64,000 nucleotides of DNA from Geminicoccaceae bacterium (GTDB lineage Bacteria; Pseudomonadota; Alphaproteobacteria; Geminicoccales; Geminicoccaceae). The position numbers were made by a program, and so were the translations under genes. The stretch is from assembly GCA_020638495.1 (NCBI GenBank), contig JACKIN010000002.1, forward strand, positions 124,001-188,000, written 5' to 3'. The first letter of the stretch is position 1. Every line of letters starts with the position of its first letter. The notes beneath the pieces are model-generated. The model ran no database searches, was not told the DNA's origin, and saw nothing but the letters and a program-made list of their open reading frames with translations. This document shows positions 15,374-23,293 of this stretch, in pieces.

Positions 15374-16272
15374 CGGACGAGCCCCGCGGCCCGGGCGATG
15401 CGCCACTGGCCGCGGGCCGCCGCCTGCGACCGGCCGGGACGATGGCGAAGACCGGCGATGTCGAGCGCCTTGCCATAGCGCCCGGTCAGGGTGTCGCTGC
15501 CGACCACGACGACGCCCGAGGGCCGCTCGGCGGCCACCGCCTCGGCGATCTCGGTGCCGATCAGCAGGCCGGAGAGATAGTCGGCCACGGCCGTTTCGGC
15601 GAGGCGGCCGGTGAGCGGCAGGGTGCGGGCGCTGAAGAGCCGGCCGAGCAGGCCCGGCCCCTCGAGCCCGGCAGCGACGCCGCGCGCGAAGCCGGCCGCA
15701 TCTGCGGGCGCGTCGCGCATCAGCCGGCCGAGGATCGAGTGGCCCTTGAGCACGGCGAAGACCTCGCCGGTCATCCAGGTGCGAAAGCGCATGATGCGGC
15801 CCTCCTCGACGGCGACCCACTTGCTGTGCGTGCCGGGCAGGACGACGATCTCGCCCGGGGCGAGGTCGTCCTGGCCGATGATCTGGGTCTCCTCGCCGCG
15901 CATCACGTCGGGCAGGCCGTCGGGGCTCGCGTATTCGAGGCCGGTGACGAAATGGAGGGGGCCGAGCCCGGGCTCGGTGACGCGATGCAGGGCGTTGGCG
16001 AGGGCCTTGGCATCGGCCGGGCAGGCGAGATAGGGGCATTCGTGCCAGCCCTGGCGGCTGGTGATCATGCCTGAGAGGACGATGGGCAGGCCGGCAGGTG
16101 CCTCGAGCGCCGCGAGCTCGCGCCGGAGCACGGGTGCAAAGGCCCCGCCCTCGACCTTCAGGATGCCGTCCTCGGACTGCCGCTCGGCCAGCACGGCGCT
16201 ATCCGGGCCGAGCAGGCAAGCGCGCAGGCTCGAGGTCCCCCAGTCCACCCCGACGATCGAAGGCTCCGCCAC
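15370..16272 (-). CDS. dgoK: 2-dehydro-3-deoxygalactonokinase
   Basis: 300 aa sugar-acid kinase of the ASKHA fold. It begins IVGVDWGTSSLRACLL (phosphate-1 loop). PGTHSKWVAVEEGRIMRFRTWMTGE near residue 140 is the DgoK signature, and VVVGSDTLTGRYGKAL near residue 265 forms the adenosine motif. It phosphorylates 2-keto-3-deoxygalactonate for the aldolase encoded next. A galactose or galactonate dehydrogenase and dehydratase are not in the window. Confidence 0.92.
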   Translation of the reverse strand: MAEPSIVGVDWGTSSLRACLLGPDSAVLAERQSEDGILKVEGGAFAPVLRRELAALEAPAGLPIVLSGMITSRQGWHECPYLACPADAKALANALHRVTEPGLGPLHFVTGLEYASPDGLPDVMRGEETQIIGQDDLAPGEIVVLPGTHSKWVAVEEGRIMRFRTWMTGEVFAVLKGHSILGRLMRDAPADAAGFARGVAAGLEGPGLLGRLFSARTLPLTGRLAETAVADYLSGLLIGTEIAEAVAAERPSGVVVVGSDTLTGRYGKALDIAGLRHRPGRSQAAARGQWRIARAAGLVR

Positions 16273-16360
16273 CGCTTTCCTCCCGGCTTCCGGCCCGACT
16301 TGTCGCAGGTCGAGGAGCCGGGATCAATCCGCCGTTGGCCGGCGGCCCGGTTCTGCCTAG

Positions 16361-17365
16361 ATGTCGGCCATGCACAGGATGTTCCGAGCACCGCCGCCCC
16401 ACCGCCTCGCCTTCGATGCCGCCGCCCGGCGCCGGCACAAGCGGCGCAACGTGCTGCATTCGGTGCTGCTGCTCGTCGGCATGGCGGCCATCCTCTGGGT
16501 CTCGGCCTGGAGCCTCTGGGGCACGGCCGTGGCCTTCTGGGCGATGGTGGGCGGGGTCCTCGGCTTTGTCCTCACCCCCGGCGTCGCCCCGGACTGGGTG
16601 ATGCGGGCCTACCGGGCACGGCCGCTCGACCGGCGGAGCTTTCCGGAAGGCGTTGCCCTGCTCGAGGAGCTCGCGGCCCGTGCCGGCCTCGACCATGTGC
16701 CGAGGCTCCATCTCCTGCCCTCCGCCACGCTCAACGCGTTTGCCGTCGGCAGCAGCCGCGAGGCAGCGATCGGGATCACGGACGGTCTCCTGCGTGCCCT
16801 CGACGCCCGCGAGCTCGCCGCCGTCCTGGCTCACGAGCTCAGCCATGTCCGGAACAACGACCTCTGGCTCATGGCGCTCGCCGACACGATGAGCCGGCTG
16901 ACCAGCCTCATGGCGACCATGGGCCTCTTTCTCGCCGTGCTCAGCCTGCCTTTGCTGCTGCTCGGCATGGCGCCGGTTCCGCTGCTGACGCTTGCCGTTC
17001 TCATCCTGGCGCCGACCATCGGCAGCCTCCTGCAGCTCGCCCTGTCGCGGGCGCGGGAATTCGACGCCGACCTCAAGGCCGCGACCCTCACCCGGGACCC
17101 CGCCGGGCTGGCCTCGGCGCTCAGGAAGCTCGACCGCTACCAGGGCGCCTTTTGGGAGGAGATCGTGCTGCCCGGCCGGCGCATGCCGGAGCCCTCGCTC
17201 CTGCGCACCCACCCGCCGACGGCGGAGCGCATCGAGCGCCTGCTCTCGCTCTATGGTGCTGCCACCCTGCCGGTGTCGGCGATCGGCCCGCTGCGGCACC
17301 ACCTGCCCGCCGGACCCGCCTATGGTGGCCCGCCCCGCTATCGCTGGCCGGGCTTCTGGTACTGA
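16361..17365 (+). CDS. M48-family zinc metalloprotease (HtpX-like)
   Basis: 334 aa membrane protease. Two N-terminal helices (about 33-52 and 55-75) are followed by the zinc site HELSH (residues 158-162); the third ligand is Glu in SRAREFDAD (about 235). A further helical hairpin lies between the two motifs. FAVGSSREAAIGITDGLLRALDARELAAVLAHELSH is the hallmark stretch. HtpX enzymes degrade misfolded membrane proteins; the C-terminal 60 residues resemble this branch. Monocistronic and divergent from dgoK, with an 88-bp shared upstream region. Confidence 0.92.
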   Translation: MSAMHRMFRAPPPHRLAFDAAARRRHKRRNVLHSVLLLVGMAAILWVSAWSLWGTAVAFWAMVGGVLGFVLTPGVAPDWVMRAYRARPLDRRSFPEGVALLEELAARAGLDHVPRLHLLPSATLNAFAVGSSREAAIGITDGLLRALDARELAAVLAHELSHVRNNDLWLMALADTMSRLTSLMATMGLFLAVLSLPLLLLGMAPVPLLTLAVLILAPTIGSLLQLALSRAREFDADLKAATLTRDPAGLASALRKLDRYQGAFWEEIVLPGRRMPEPSLLRTHPPTAERIERLLSLYGAATLPVSAIGPLRHHLPAGPAYGGPPRYRWPGFWY

Positions 17366-17510
17366 GTATAGGAATAATATCAGAGATCGGCCCGACGGTC
17401 AAGTCGGCGTCGGTTCGTTCGGCATTTCCGGCGTCTGAAGGCCCGGCGACTGCGAAACAACCCTCTCGGGCGGAACTGATTTGTTACGATTCAATGAGTT
17501 ATGGGCGATC

Positions 17511-17610
17511 GGGTTCGTTGGTCGCGGGTCGGGTTCGTTCGTCGATTCCCTGGGTTCGATCGTCGATTCCCCGGGTTTGCTCGTTGATTCCGCAGGTTCG
17601 TTCGTCGCCA
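17511..17610. repeat. Degenerate 21-bp tandem repeat
   Basis: Units start at about 17511, 17531, 17552, 17573 and 17594. The consensus is GGGTTCGTTCGTCGATTCCC plus one variable base, with 2-6 changes between copies. The outer copies are the most diverged. The unit length is a multiple of three, but no protein context supports coding. Confidence 0.8.
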
Positions 17611-17621
17611 ATGTCGCAGAA

Positions 17622-17652
17622 GATGCGCCATAAGCGATCGTTATGTCGCATC
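17622..17652. repeat. 12-bp-stem inverted repeat
   Basis: GATGCGCCATAA, then GCGATCG, then TTATGTCGCATC: 11 of 12 positions pair around a 7-nt loop that itself contains CGATCG. It shares the element CATAA/TTATG with the palindrome at 17790. Confidence 0.75.
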
Positions 17653-17789
17653 TGGCGCTACATTTGCCGCTGTTCTGTGTCGTCCGGTGCGACAGGCCAT
17701 GCCACTTTGTTGCAACAGACGCACCAACCCGAGGCCGATGTCGCAGTATACGGCACAAAGGCTCCGCGGAATGCCGTCAGGCCGAAAGA

Positions 17790-17812
17790 GGCCATAACGA
17801 ATCGTTATGGCC
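17790..17812. repeat. 23-bp palindrome
   Basis: GGCCATAACGA and TCGTTATGGCC flank a single central A: perfect 11-bp arms. It lies 60 bp beyond the 3' end of the EF-hand gene. Size and symmetry fit a dimeric repressor site or a cruciform/REP-like element; no regulator is nearby. Confidence 0.7.
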
Positions 17813-17872
17813 GGTCGGCCAGGACAGCGGCGCGGCGCCGTGGCGTCTCGTGGCCATCTTTCGCTGAGCGGG

Positions 17873-18400
17873 TCACCTGATCCCGAGATAGTCGAAGATA
17901 TAGGACATGGCGCCGAAGCGCTGGCGCAGCCTTGGCCAGTCGACAAGCTCGCGGCTGCGCACGAGCTCGGGCACCGGTCGCCGGTCCAGCCTCAGGTCGG
18001 CGGTCGCCTCGGCGAGGGTCAGGGCACCGTCGCCGTCCGTGTCGTAGAGGGCGATCCAGTTCTGCAGGCCGATGCTGTCGATGAGCACGAAGCCCAGATT
18101 GAGGGCCTCGAGGTCGGCCGGCGGCACGCTCTCGGCGTTGGCCCTGGTCCAGACGCGCAGGCGGTCGTTCAGGGTCGAAAGCTCGGCGAGATCGGCCCGG
18201 CCGTCGCCATTGGTGTCGGCGAGCTGGAAGGTGCTCGCGGCACAGGCCGTCGAGGCGGCGTTGACGCATTCCCGGCCGAGCCCGCGCACCGCCCGATCGA
18301 AGCCTTCGCCGGCGGCGAGCGCCGCGCCGCCGCTGGCGAGCAGGCAGAGTGCGAGGGCGGCGAGGGCTTCAGGAATCCCGGGTGAGGGCTTTGAGCTCAT
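17873..18400 (-). CDS. Secreted EF-hand calcium-binding protein
   Basis: 175 aa. An N-terminal signal peptide (ALAALALCLLASGGAALA, cleavage near residue 30) precedes two EF-hand loops: DTNGDGRADLAE (about 70) and DTDGDGALTLAE (about 130). Each carries Asp/Asn/Asp ligands and the closing Glu at position 12. The ATG at 18400 has GGAG eight nt upstream and lies inside the 3' end of mutS, overlapping it by 32 nt, so it is probably translated by coupling. An upstream in-frame start (18466) would bury the signal peptide. A periplasmic Ca2+ buffer or sensor is likely; the link with mutS is probably positional. Confidence 0.8.
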   Translation of the reverse strand: MSSKPSPGIPEALAALALCLLASGGAALAAGEGFDRAVRGLGRECVNAASTACAASTFQLADTNGDGRADLAELSTLNDRLRVWTRANAESVPPADLEALNLGFVLIDSIGLQNWIALYDTDGDGALTLAEATADLRLDRRPVPELVRSRELVDWPRLRQRFGAMSYIFDYLGIR

Positions 18401-21044
18401 AGAGCAACTCCAGGGCGGCGCGCGGTGAGAGGTCGTCCGGCCGCGCGGCGGCGAGACGGTCGGCAAGGGCGAAGAGGTGGGGCGGAATGGCCGCCGGTGC
18501 CTGTGCGGCCGGCCGGTTCCTCAGGCTGGCGCGAAAGAGCGGCAAATCCTCGGCGATCTCGGCCGGTGCCGCCCGGGCCTCGCCGGCCTCGAGCTTTTCC
18601 AGCACCTCCTGTGCCCGGGCCAGCACGGCATGCGGCAGGCCGGCGAGGCGGGCGACGTGCAGACCATAGGAGCGGTCGGCGGTGCCGGCCATCACCTCGT
18701 GCAGGAAGACGACGTCGCCCTGCCACTCCTTCACCCGGACGGTGTAGGCGCCGAGTGCGGCGAGCCGGGCCGCCAGGGCGGTGAGCTCGTGATAGTGGGT
18801 GGCGAAGAGGCCGCGGCAGCGATTGGCTTCGTGCAGGTGCTCGACCACCGCCCAGGCGAGCGACAGGCCGTCATAGGTCGAGGTACCCCGGCCGATCTCG
18901 TCGAGGATGACGAAGCTGCGCTCGCCGGCCTGGTTCAGGATGGTCGCCGTCTCGACCATCTCGACCATGAAGGTCGACTGGCCGCGTGCCAGGTCGTCGG
19001 CGGCGCCGACCCGGCTGAACAGCTTGTCGACCACACCGAGCCTCGCGCTCCGGGCCGGCACGAAGCTGCCCATCTGGGCGAGCACGACGATGAGCGCGTT
19101 CTGGCGCAGGAAGGTGCTCTTGCCGGCCATGTTGGGGCCGGTGAGCAGCCACAACCGCTCCGCATCCTCCAGCCGACAATCATTGGCGACGAACCGTCCC
19201 CGGCCGGCTTCGAGCGCCGCCTCGACCACCGGGTGCCGGCCGCCCTCGATGCTGAAGTCGAGGCCGTCGGTGAGGACGGGTGCCGTCCAGTCGGCCTCGA
19301 TGGCGAGGGCGGCGAGCGCTGCCGCGACGTCGATCGCCGCCAGCGCCCCGGCCGTCCGCGCGATGGGCTCGGCGGCTTCCAGCACCAGGCCGCGCAGCTC
19401 CTCGAAGAGCTCGAGCTCGAGCGCCAGCGCCCGGTCGGCGGCGCTGGCGATGCGCCGCTCGAGATCGGCCAGCTCGTCGGTGCCGAAGCGCTGGGCGTTG
19501 ACCATGCCCTGCCGCCGGCGGAAATCGTCCGGCACCTTCGGCGCATGGGTCGCCGTGACCTCGATGAAGTAGCCCAGCATGTTGTTGTGGCGGATCTTCA
19601 GCGTGGCGATGCCGGTCGTCTCGCGGTAGCGCGCCTCGAGGGCGGCGATGTGGCGGCGGCCCTGATCCCGGAGTGTGCGCAGCTCGTCCAGCTCGGCCAC
19701 CGCATCAGCGCGGATGAAGCCGCCGTCCCGGGCCTGCAGCGGCGGCGCCGGCTCGAGCAGCTGCTCGAGGCGGGCGACGAGGGCCTCTGTGTCGGCGATG
19801 CCATCGGCCAGGGCGGCGAGCGCCGGCTCCGCCGGAAGGAGCCGGTCCCGCAGGCCGTGCGCGGCCGCGAGGCCCGTGGCGAGGGCCACGAGATCGCGCG
19901 GGCCGCCGCGGCCGACCACGAGGCGGGAAAGGGCCCGGGCGATATCGGGCACGCCCTTGAGCACGGTGCGGCAGTGCTCGCGGACGTCCTCGTCGGCGAC
20001 GAAGCCCGCGACCTCGGCGAGCCGCGCCTGGATCGGGGCGAGCATGGCGAGCGGGGCGGCGAGCCGTTCGGCCAGGAGGCGGGCGCCGGCGCCGGTGCGG
20101 GTCCGGTCGATGGTGGCGAGCAGGGCACCCTGGCGGCGGCCGTCCTGGGTTTCCAGGAGCTCGAGATTGCGGCGGGTCGCCGGGTCGATGCGCAGGCAGG
20201 CGGCGGATTCCTGCCGCTCCGGCCGGTCGAGGCGCGGCAGCAGGCCCTTCTGGGTGGTCGCGAGATAGTCGAGGATGGCGCCGGCGGCGGCGATCTCGGC
20301 CCGCTCGAAGCGCCCGAACGCATCGAGCGTGGCGACCTCGAACTGCTGCTGCAGCCGCAGCGCGGCCGACTGGCTGTCGAATGCGGGTGGCTCCAGGAGG
20401 GTCAGGCGCGTCTCCCAGGGCTGCAGTGCCGCCCGGAGGGCGGCGTCCTCGGCGAGCGGCCGCGCCAGCAGGATCTCGCCGGGGGCGAGGCGGGCGAGCA
20501 GCGGCCCGAGATCGTCGGCCGAGGTGGCCTCGGTCCGAAAGGCGCCGGTCGAGATGTCGACCCAGGCAAAGCCCAGGGCACCGCCCACCCGGGCCAGGGC
20601 GCAGAGGAAGTTGTGGCGTCTCGCATCGAGGAGGCTCTCCTCGGTGAGCGTGCCCGGCGTGACGATGCGCACGACCTCGCGGCGAACGACGCTCCTGGCG
20701 CCGCGCTGGCGGGCGAGGGCGGGATCCTCGACCTGCTCGCAGATCGCCACCTTGAAGCCCTTGCGGATCAGCCGCTCGAGATAGCTCTCCGCGCTATGCA
20801 CCGGCACGCCGCACATCGGAATGTCCCGGCCCGCGTGCTGGCCGCGTTTGGTGAGCGCGATGTCGAGCGCCGGTGCGGCCGCCTCGGCGTCGGCGAAGAA
20901 GAGCTCGTAGAAATCGCCCATGCGGAAGAACAGCAGCGATCCCGGGTGCTCCGCCTTGAGCCCCTGATATTGCTCGATCATCGGGCTGGCACGCTCGCCG
21001 GGTCGCGCATCGGTTTCTACCGGCTGGGGACGTCGCGCCGCCAT
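18369..21044 (-). CDS. mutS: DNA mismatch repair protein MutS
   Basis: 891 aa, full length. The mismatch-reading motif FYELF appears near residue 45 in the N-terminal domain. The connector, lever and clamp regions follow (MLGYFIEVTATHA near 490). The C-terminal ABC-type ATPase has Walker A GPNMAGKST (about 637), the signature region around STFMVEMVETATIL, and Walker B VILDEIGRGTSTYDGLS. It starts mismatch repair by binding base mispairs and recruiting MutL. The usual C-terminal dimerisation tail ends at LYELKALTRDS. No mutL in the window. Confidence 0.97.
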   Translation of the reverse strand: MAARRPQPVETDARPGERASPMIEQYQGLKAEHPGSLLFFRMGDFYELFFADAEAAAPALDIALTKRGQHAGRDIPMCGVPVHSAESYLERLIRKGFKVAICEQVEDPALARQRGARSVVRREVVRIVTPGTLTEESLLDARRHNFLCALARVGGALGFAWVDISTGAFRTEATSADDLGPLLARLAPGEILLARPLAEDAALRAALQPWETRLTLLEPPAFDSQSAALRLQQQFEVATLDAFGRFERAEIAAAGAILDYLATTQKGLLPRLDRPERQESAACLRIDPATRRNLELLETQDGRRQGALLATIDRTRTGAGARLLAERLAAPLAMLAPIQARLAEVAGFVADEDVREHCRTVLKGVPDIARALSRLVVGRGGPRDLVALATGLAAAHGLRDRLLPAEPALAALADGIADTEALVARLEQLLEPAPPLQARDGGFIRADAVAELDELRTLRDQGRRHIAALEARYRETTGIATLKIRHNNMLGYFIEVTATHAPKVPDDFRRRQGMVNAQRFGTDELADLERRIASAADRALALELELFEELRGLVLEAAEPIARTAGALAAIDVAAALAALAIEADWTAPVLTDGLDFSIEGGRHPVVEAALEAGRGRFVANDCRLEDAERLWLLTGPNMAGKSTFLRQNALIVVLAQMGSFVPARSARLGVVDKLFSRVGAADDLARGQSTFMVEMVETATILNQAGERSFVILDEIGRGTSTYDGLSLAWAVVEHLHEANRCRGLFATHYHELTALAARLAALGAYTVRVKEWQGDVVFLHEVMAGTADRSYGLHVARLAGLPHAVLARAQEVLEKLEAGEARAAPAEIAEDLPLFRASLRNRPAAQAPAAIPPHLFALADRLAAARPDDLSPRAALELLYELKALTRDS

Positions 21045-21350
21045 CTAGTAACCTATAGTTGAATTTTGGGTTGCCACGCTCGCGTCATTTCCTATCATGC
21101 GCTCTCGGGACGACCGGTGATGATCGACGCCCGGCCGGGGGCCAAGAAAACAAGGTCACTATCGCCGAGGAAGCGTCGTCGGTCGAGCGAGCAACGCATG
21201 GGCAGTGCCGAGCGCGCCGAGCGAGGAGAGGGCGAGGATGTCGAAGGAACGAGCGGGCAGCCATGCGGCTGCCCGGCACGAGGAAGCGCTCGGCCGGCGC
21301 CGGGCTGGCCAACGTGGCGAGGCGGGTCGTCGCCGCCCCGGGAGGGTCGC
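21045..21350. other. 306-bp divergent gap between mutS and the next gene
   Basis: The only AT-rich patch is near 21048-21075 (CTATAGTTGAATTTTGGG), adjacent to the mutS start and likely to hold its promoter. A frame runs through in phase with the downstream gene but lacks coding character, and the real start has a strong ribosome site at 21341. I see no further gene or RNA here. Confidence 0.5.
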
Positions 21351-21881
21351 ATGATCCATCTCTCGCCCGGCTGTGACGCCTTCCTGCAGGACCAGGTGCC
21401 GAACGGCTGGCAGGACGCGGCCGGGCACGCCCGGCGCCTCGCGACGCGGCTGCAATACCTGCCCTGGGCCGACCGGGTGGTGCTGCTCGACGATTTCGTC
21501 TGGGGCGAGGCCCGCCGGCTTCTCTCCAACGAGGAGATCACGGCGGTCATCAACCGGCAGCCCTACACGCTGGCCACCAGCCACGCGATCCTCGAATACG
21601 CGACGATGTGCAGTGCCGTGATCACCAGCATCCTCATGCTGCTCGAGGAGGGTGGCGCGGCCGAGCAGCCGGAGCAGGCGCTCGCCCTGCTGCTGTCGCG
21701 CAGCGCCGAGCATCAGGAGGCGGCGCTCGACTGGATCCAGGAGGGCGGGTTCGAGCGGCTGCAAACCGTGATGGCCCGGCTGCCCGGCTTCGCCTTCCTC
21801 TATCTCGCCGTCTATCCCAACGATTCGGCCGAGAGCTTCATGGCGCGCGACGCCTTCTGGACGGCGATGCTCGGCTACTGA
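21351..21881 (+). CDS. Hypothetical helical protein, 176 aa
   Basis: The ATG has an excellent GGAGGG ribosome site. The protein is mostly helical and acidic (ILEYATMCSAVITSILMLLEEGG, EHQEAALDWIQEGGFERLQTV), with a conserved-looking RLQYLPWADRVVLLDDFVWGEARRLL segment and an aromatic C-terminus. No signal peptide; helices near 90-110 and 150-165 are hydrophobic but short. Its 3' end overlaps the convergent rnhB gene by 7 bp. Family not recognised. Confidence 0.65.
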   Translation: MIHLSPGCDAFLQDQVPNGWQDAAGHARRLATRLQYLPWADRVVLLDDFVWGEARRLLSNEEITAVINRQPYTLATSHAILEYATMCSAVITSILMLLEEGGAAEQPEQALALLLSRSAEHQEAALDWIQEGGFERLQTVMARLPGFAFLYLAVYPNDSAESFMARDAFWTAMLGY

Positions 21882-22459
21882 GCGGCGAGAGCCGCTTCGA
21901 GCACGCGGCGCACCGGGGCGAAGCTCCGGCGATGATGCGGCGAGGCCCCGACCAGGGCCAGCGCCGTGCGGTGCGCCAGCGTCGGGTAGCCGGCGTGGCG
22001 CTCGAAGCCGTAGGCCGGGTGGCGCCGGCCGAGACGGGCCAGCAGCCGGTCGCGGGCGACCTTGGCGAGGATCGAGGCGGCGCCGATCTCGGCCACCGTG
22101 GCGTCGCCGCCGACGATGCAGCGCGTGCGGCAGCCGAGCCCCGGGTCGAGATGGCCGTCGACCAGCACCTCGTCCGGTTCGGCGGGCAAGAGCGCCAGGA
22201 GGCGCCGCATCGCCCGCCGCATGGCGAGATGGCTGGCGGCGAGGATGTTGAGCCGGTCGATCTCGGCGACCGAGGCCGCACCGAGCGCCCAGCTCGCCTG
22301 CTGGCGGATCAGCAGCGCCAGCTCCTCCCGCCGTGCCGGCTGCAACATCTTCGAATCGGCGATACCCGCGATGGGTTGCGGCAGGTGGACGGCGGCGGCC
22401 AGCACCGGGCCGGCGAGCGGCCCGCGACCCACTTCGTCGATGCCGACCCTGATGATCAT
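21875..22459 (-). CDS. rnhB: Ribonuclease HII
   Basis: 194 aa. RNase HII removes ribonucleotides embedded in DNA and RNA primers. The acidic active-site residues are visible: Asp/Glu in VGIDEVGRGPLAGPV at the N-terminus, Asp in VLVDGHLDPG, and Asp in ASILAKVARDRLL. AYGFERHAGYPT is also diagnostic. I chose the ATG at 22459 so that the protein opens directly on the catalytic strand; an earlier ATG at 22483 would add eight residues. Confidence 0.95.
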   Translation of the reverse strand: MIIRVGIDEVGRGPLAGPVLAAAVHLPQPIAGIADSKMLQPARREELALLIRQQASWALGAASVAEIDRLNILAASHLAMRRAMRRLLALLPAEPDEVLVDGHLDPGLGCRTRCIVGGDATVAEIGAASILAKVARDRLLARLGRRHPAYGFERHAGYPTLAHRTALALVGASPHHRRSFAPVRRVLEAALAAQ

Positions 22460-22557
22460 CGCCGTTCCGCCCTGCCGCGACACCCGGGCACCTGTTGCGC
22501 AGCCCCGGAAATCGCATATCTCGAAGGCACGGCCAACCCACTACGCGAAGGCGGCGG

Positions 22558-22925
22558 ATGCAACTCGGCAGGGATGCCTGGCTCGGCTGCGTCCTGGCGC
22601 TGCTCGCGGTCGGGGCCGGCGCCTTCGGCGCGCATGGCGCCGGCGACGAGCGGGCGGCCGGGCTGATCGAGACGGCGGCGCGCTACCAGATGTGGCACGC
22701 GCTGGCCATGATCCTCGTGGCGATCGCCCTGCCGGCGGCCCGCCTGCCGGTTTTTTGCTTTTTGGGTGGCGTCCTCGCCTTCTCCGGGACCTCTATGCGC
22801 TGGCGCTGGGAGCACCCGCCCGGTGGCGATGCTCGCACCGCTCGGCAGCCTCTCGCCTTCATGGCCGGCTGGGCGCTCCTCGCCCTCGCCTTCTGGCGGA
22901 GCCGCCGCACCGCACGGATGCCTGA
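22558..22925 (+). pseudogene. DUF423 membrane protein, frameshifted
   Basis: The first 77 codons read cleanly as a DUF423 (YgdD-like) inner-membrane protein (GAGAFGAHG, YQMWHALAMILVAIALP, FCFLGGVLAFSG). The family pattern then continues in three successive frames: LYALALGAPARW, then MLAPLGSLS, then AFMAGWALLALAFWRSRR. This implies single-base losses near 22788, 22823 and 22853. Together they restore the original frame but without a nearby stop. Either the gene is decaying or the sequence has local indel errors; the adjacent lipoprotein gene shows the same problem. Confidence 0.65.
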
Positions 22926-22947
22926 CAATTCGGCGGGCGGCGACCGG

Positions 22948-23293
22948 TCAGAGCGTCCGGAGCCGGCCGACGCAGAGCGGTCGAGCTCCGCCGCATCGAT
23001 CCAGCGCGGCTCGGCGGTCAGGCTGTCGACGACGAAGAGCCCGACGATCCGCTCGTCGTCCACCCAGGGCACGCCGGGCGACGTGCTCGCCCGGGCGACC
23101 GGCGGCGGCGCCGAGGCCGGCGACAGCCCGCTCGCGAAGCGCCTCGCCACGGCAGGGCAGGTAGATCAGCGCCGAGGCCAAGCTCGTCGTCGACCAGCTC
23201 GACCATGCCATAGGCAGCCATGCCGTCCGGGTAGCGGACGGCCACCGTGCTCGACTGGGCGAGCGCTCACCGGTGCGGCGATATGCTCGGCCG
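22948..23293 (-). pseudogene. Frameshifted C-terminal part of the neighbouring lipoprotein gene
   Basis: Coding character continues past the stop at 23294 but hops frames. First VTAEHIAAPVSA, then AQSSTVAVRYPDGMAAYGMV and ELVDDELGLGADLPALPW, then VPWVDDERIVGLFVVDSLTA and EPRWIDAAELDRSASAG. The phrases read as one plausible protein tail (perhaps 110 residues) broken by at least three single-base shifts. The original 3' end cannot be fixed. Confidence 0.5.

Larger units (their letters stand above)
17366..17872. other. 507-bp intergenic region with repeats and palindromes
   Basis: Lower in GC than its surroundings, with no reading frame that resembles a protein. It holds about 4.5 copies of a 21-bp tandem repeat (17511-17610), a 12-bp-stem hairpin (17622-17652) and a 23-bp palindrome (17790-17812). 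TGTCGCA recurs at 17612, 17644 and 17740. Minus-strand frames across the repeat give an EPxEST-type repetitive peptide but lack a ribosome site. Confidence 0.6.

Noticed and set aside
17511..17610. tRNA genes, because GGTTCGATCG..GATTCC resembles a T-arm
   Set aside because: No acceptor stem, anticodon arm or D-arm can be built, and the motif recurs as a 21-bp tandem repeat.
17399..17758. A minus-strand gene encoding an EPxEST repeat protein
   Set aside because: No ribosome site, no plausible N-terminus, and the repeat itself explains the frame. Left as unlikely rather than excluded.
17511..17812. CRISPR array
   Set aside because: The units are directly adjacent with no unique spacers, and there are no cas genes.
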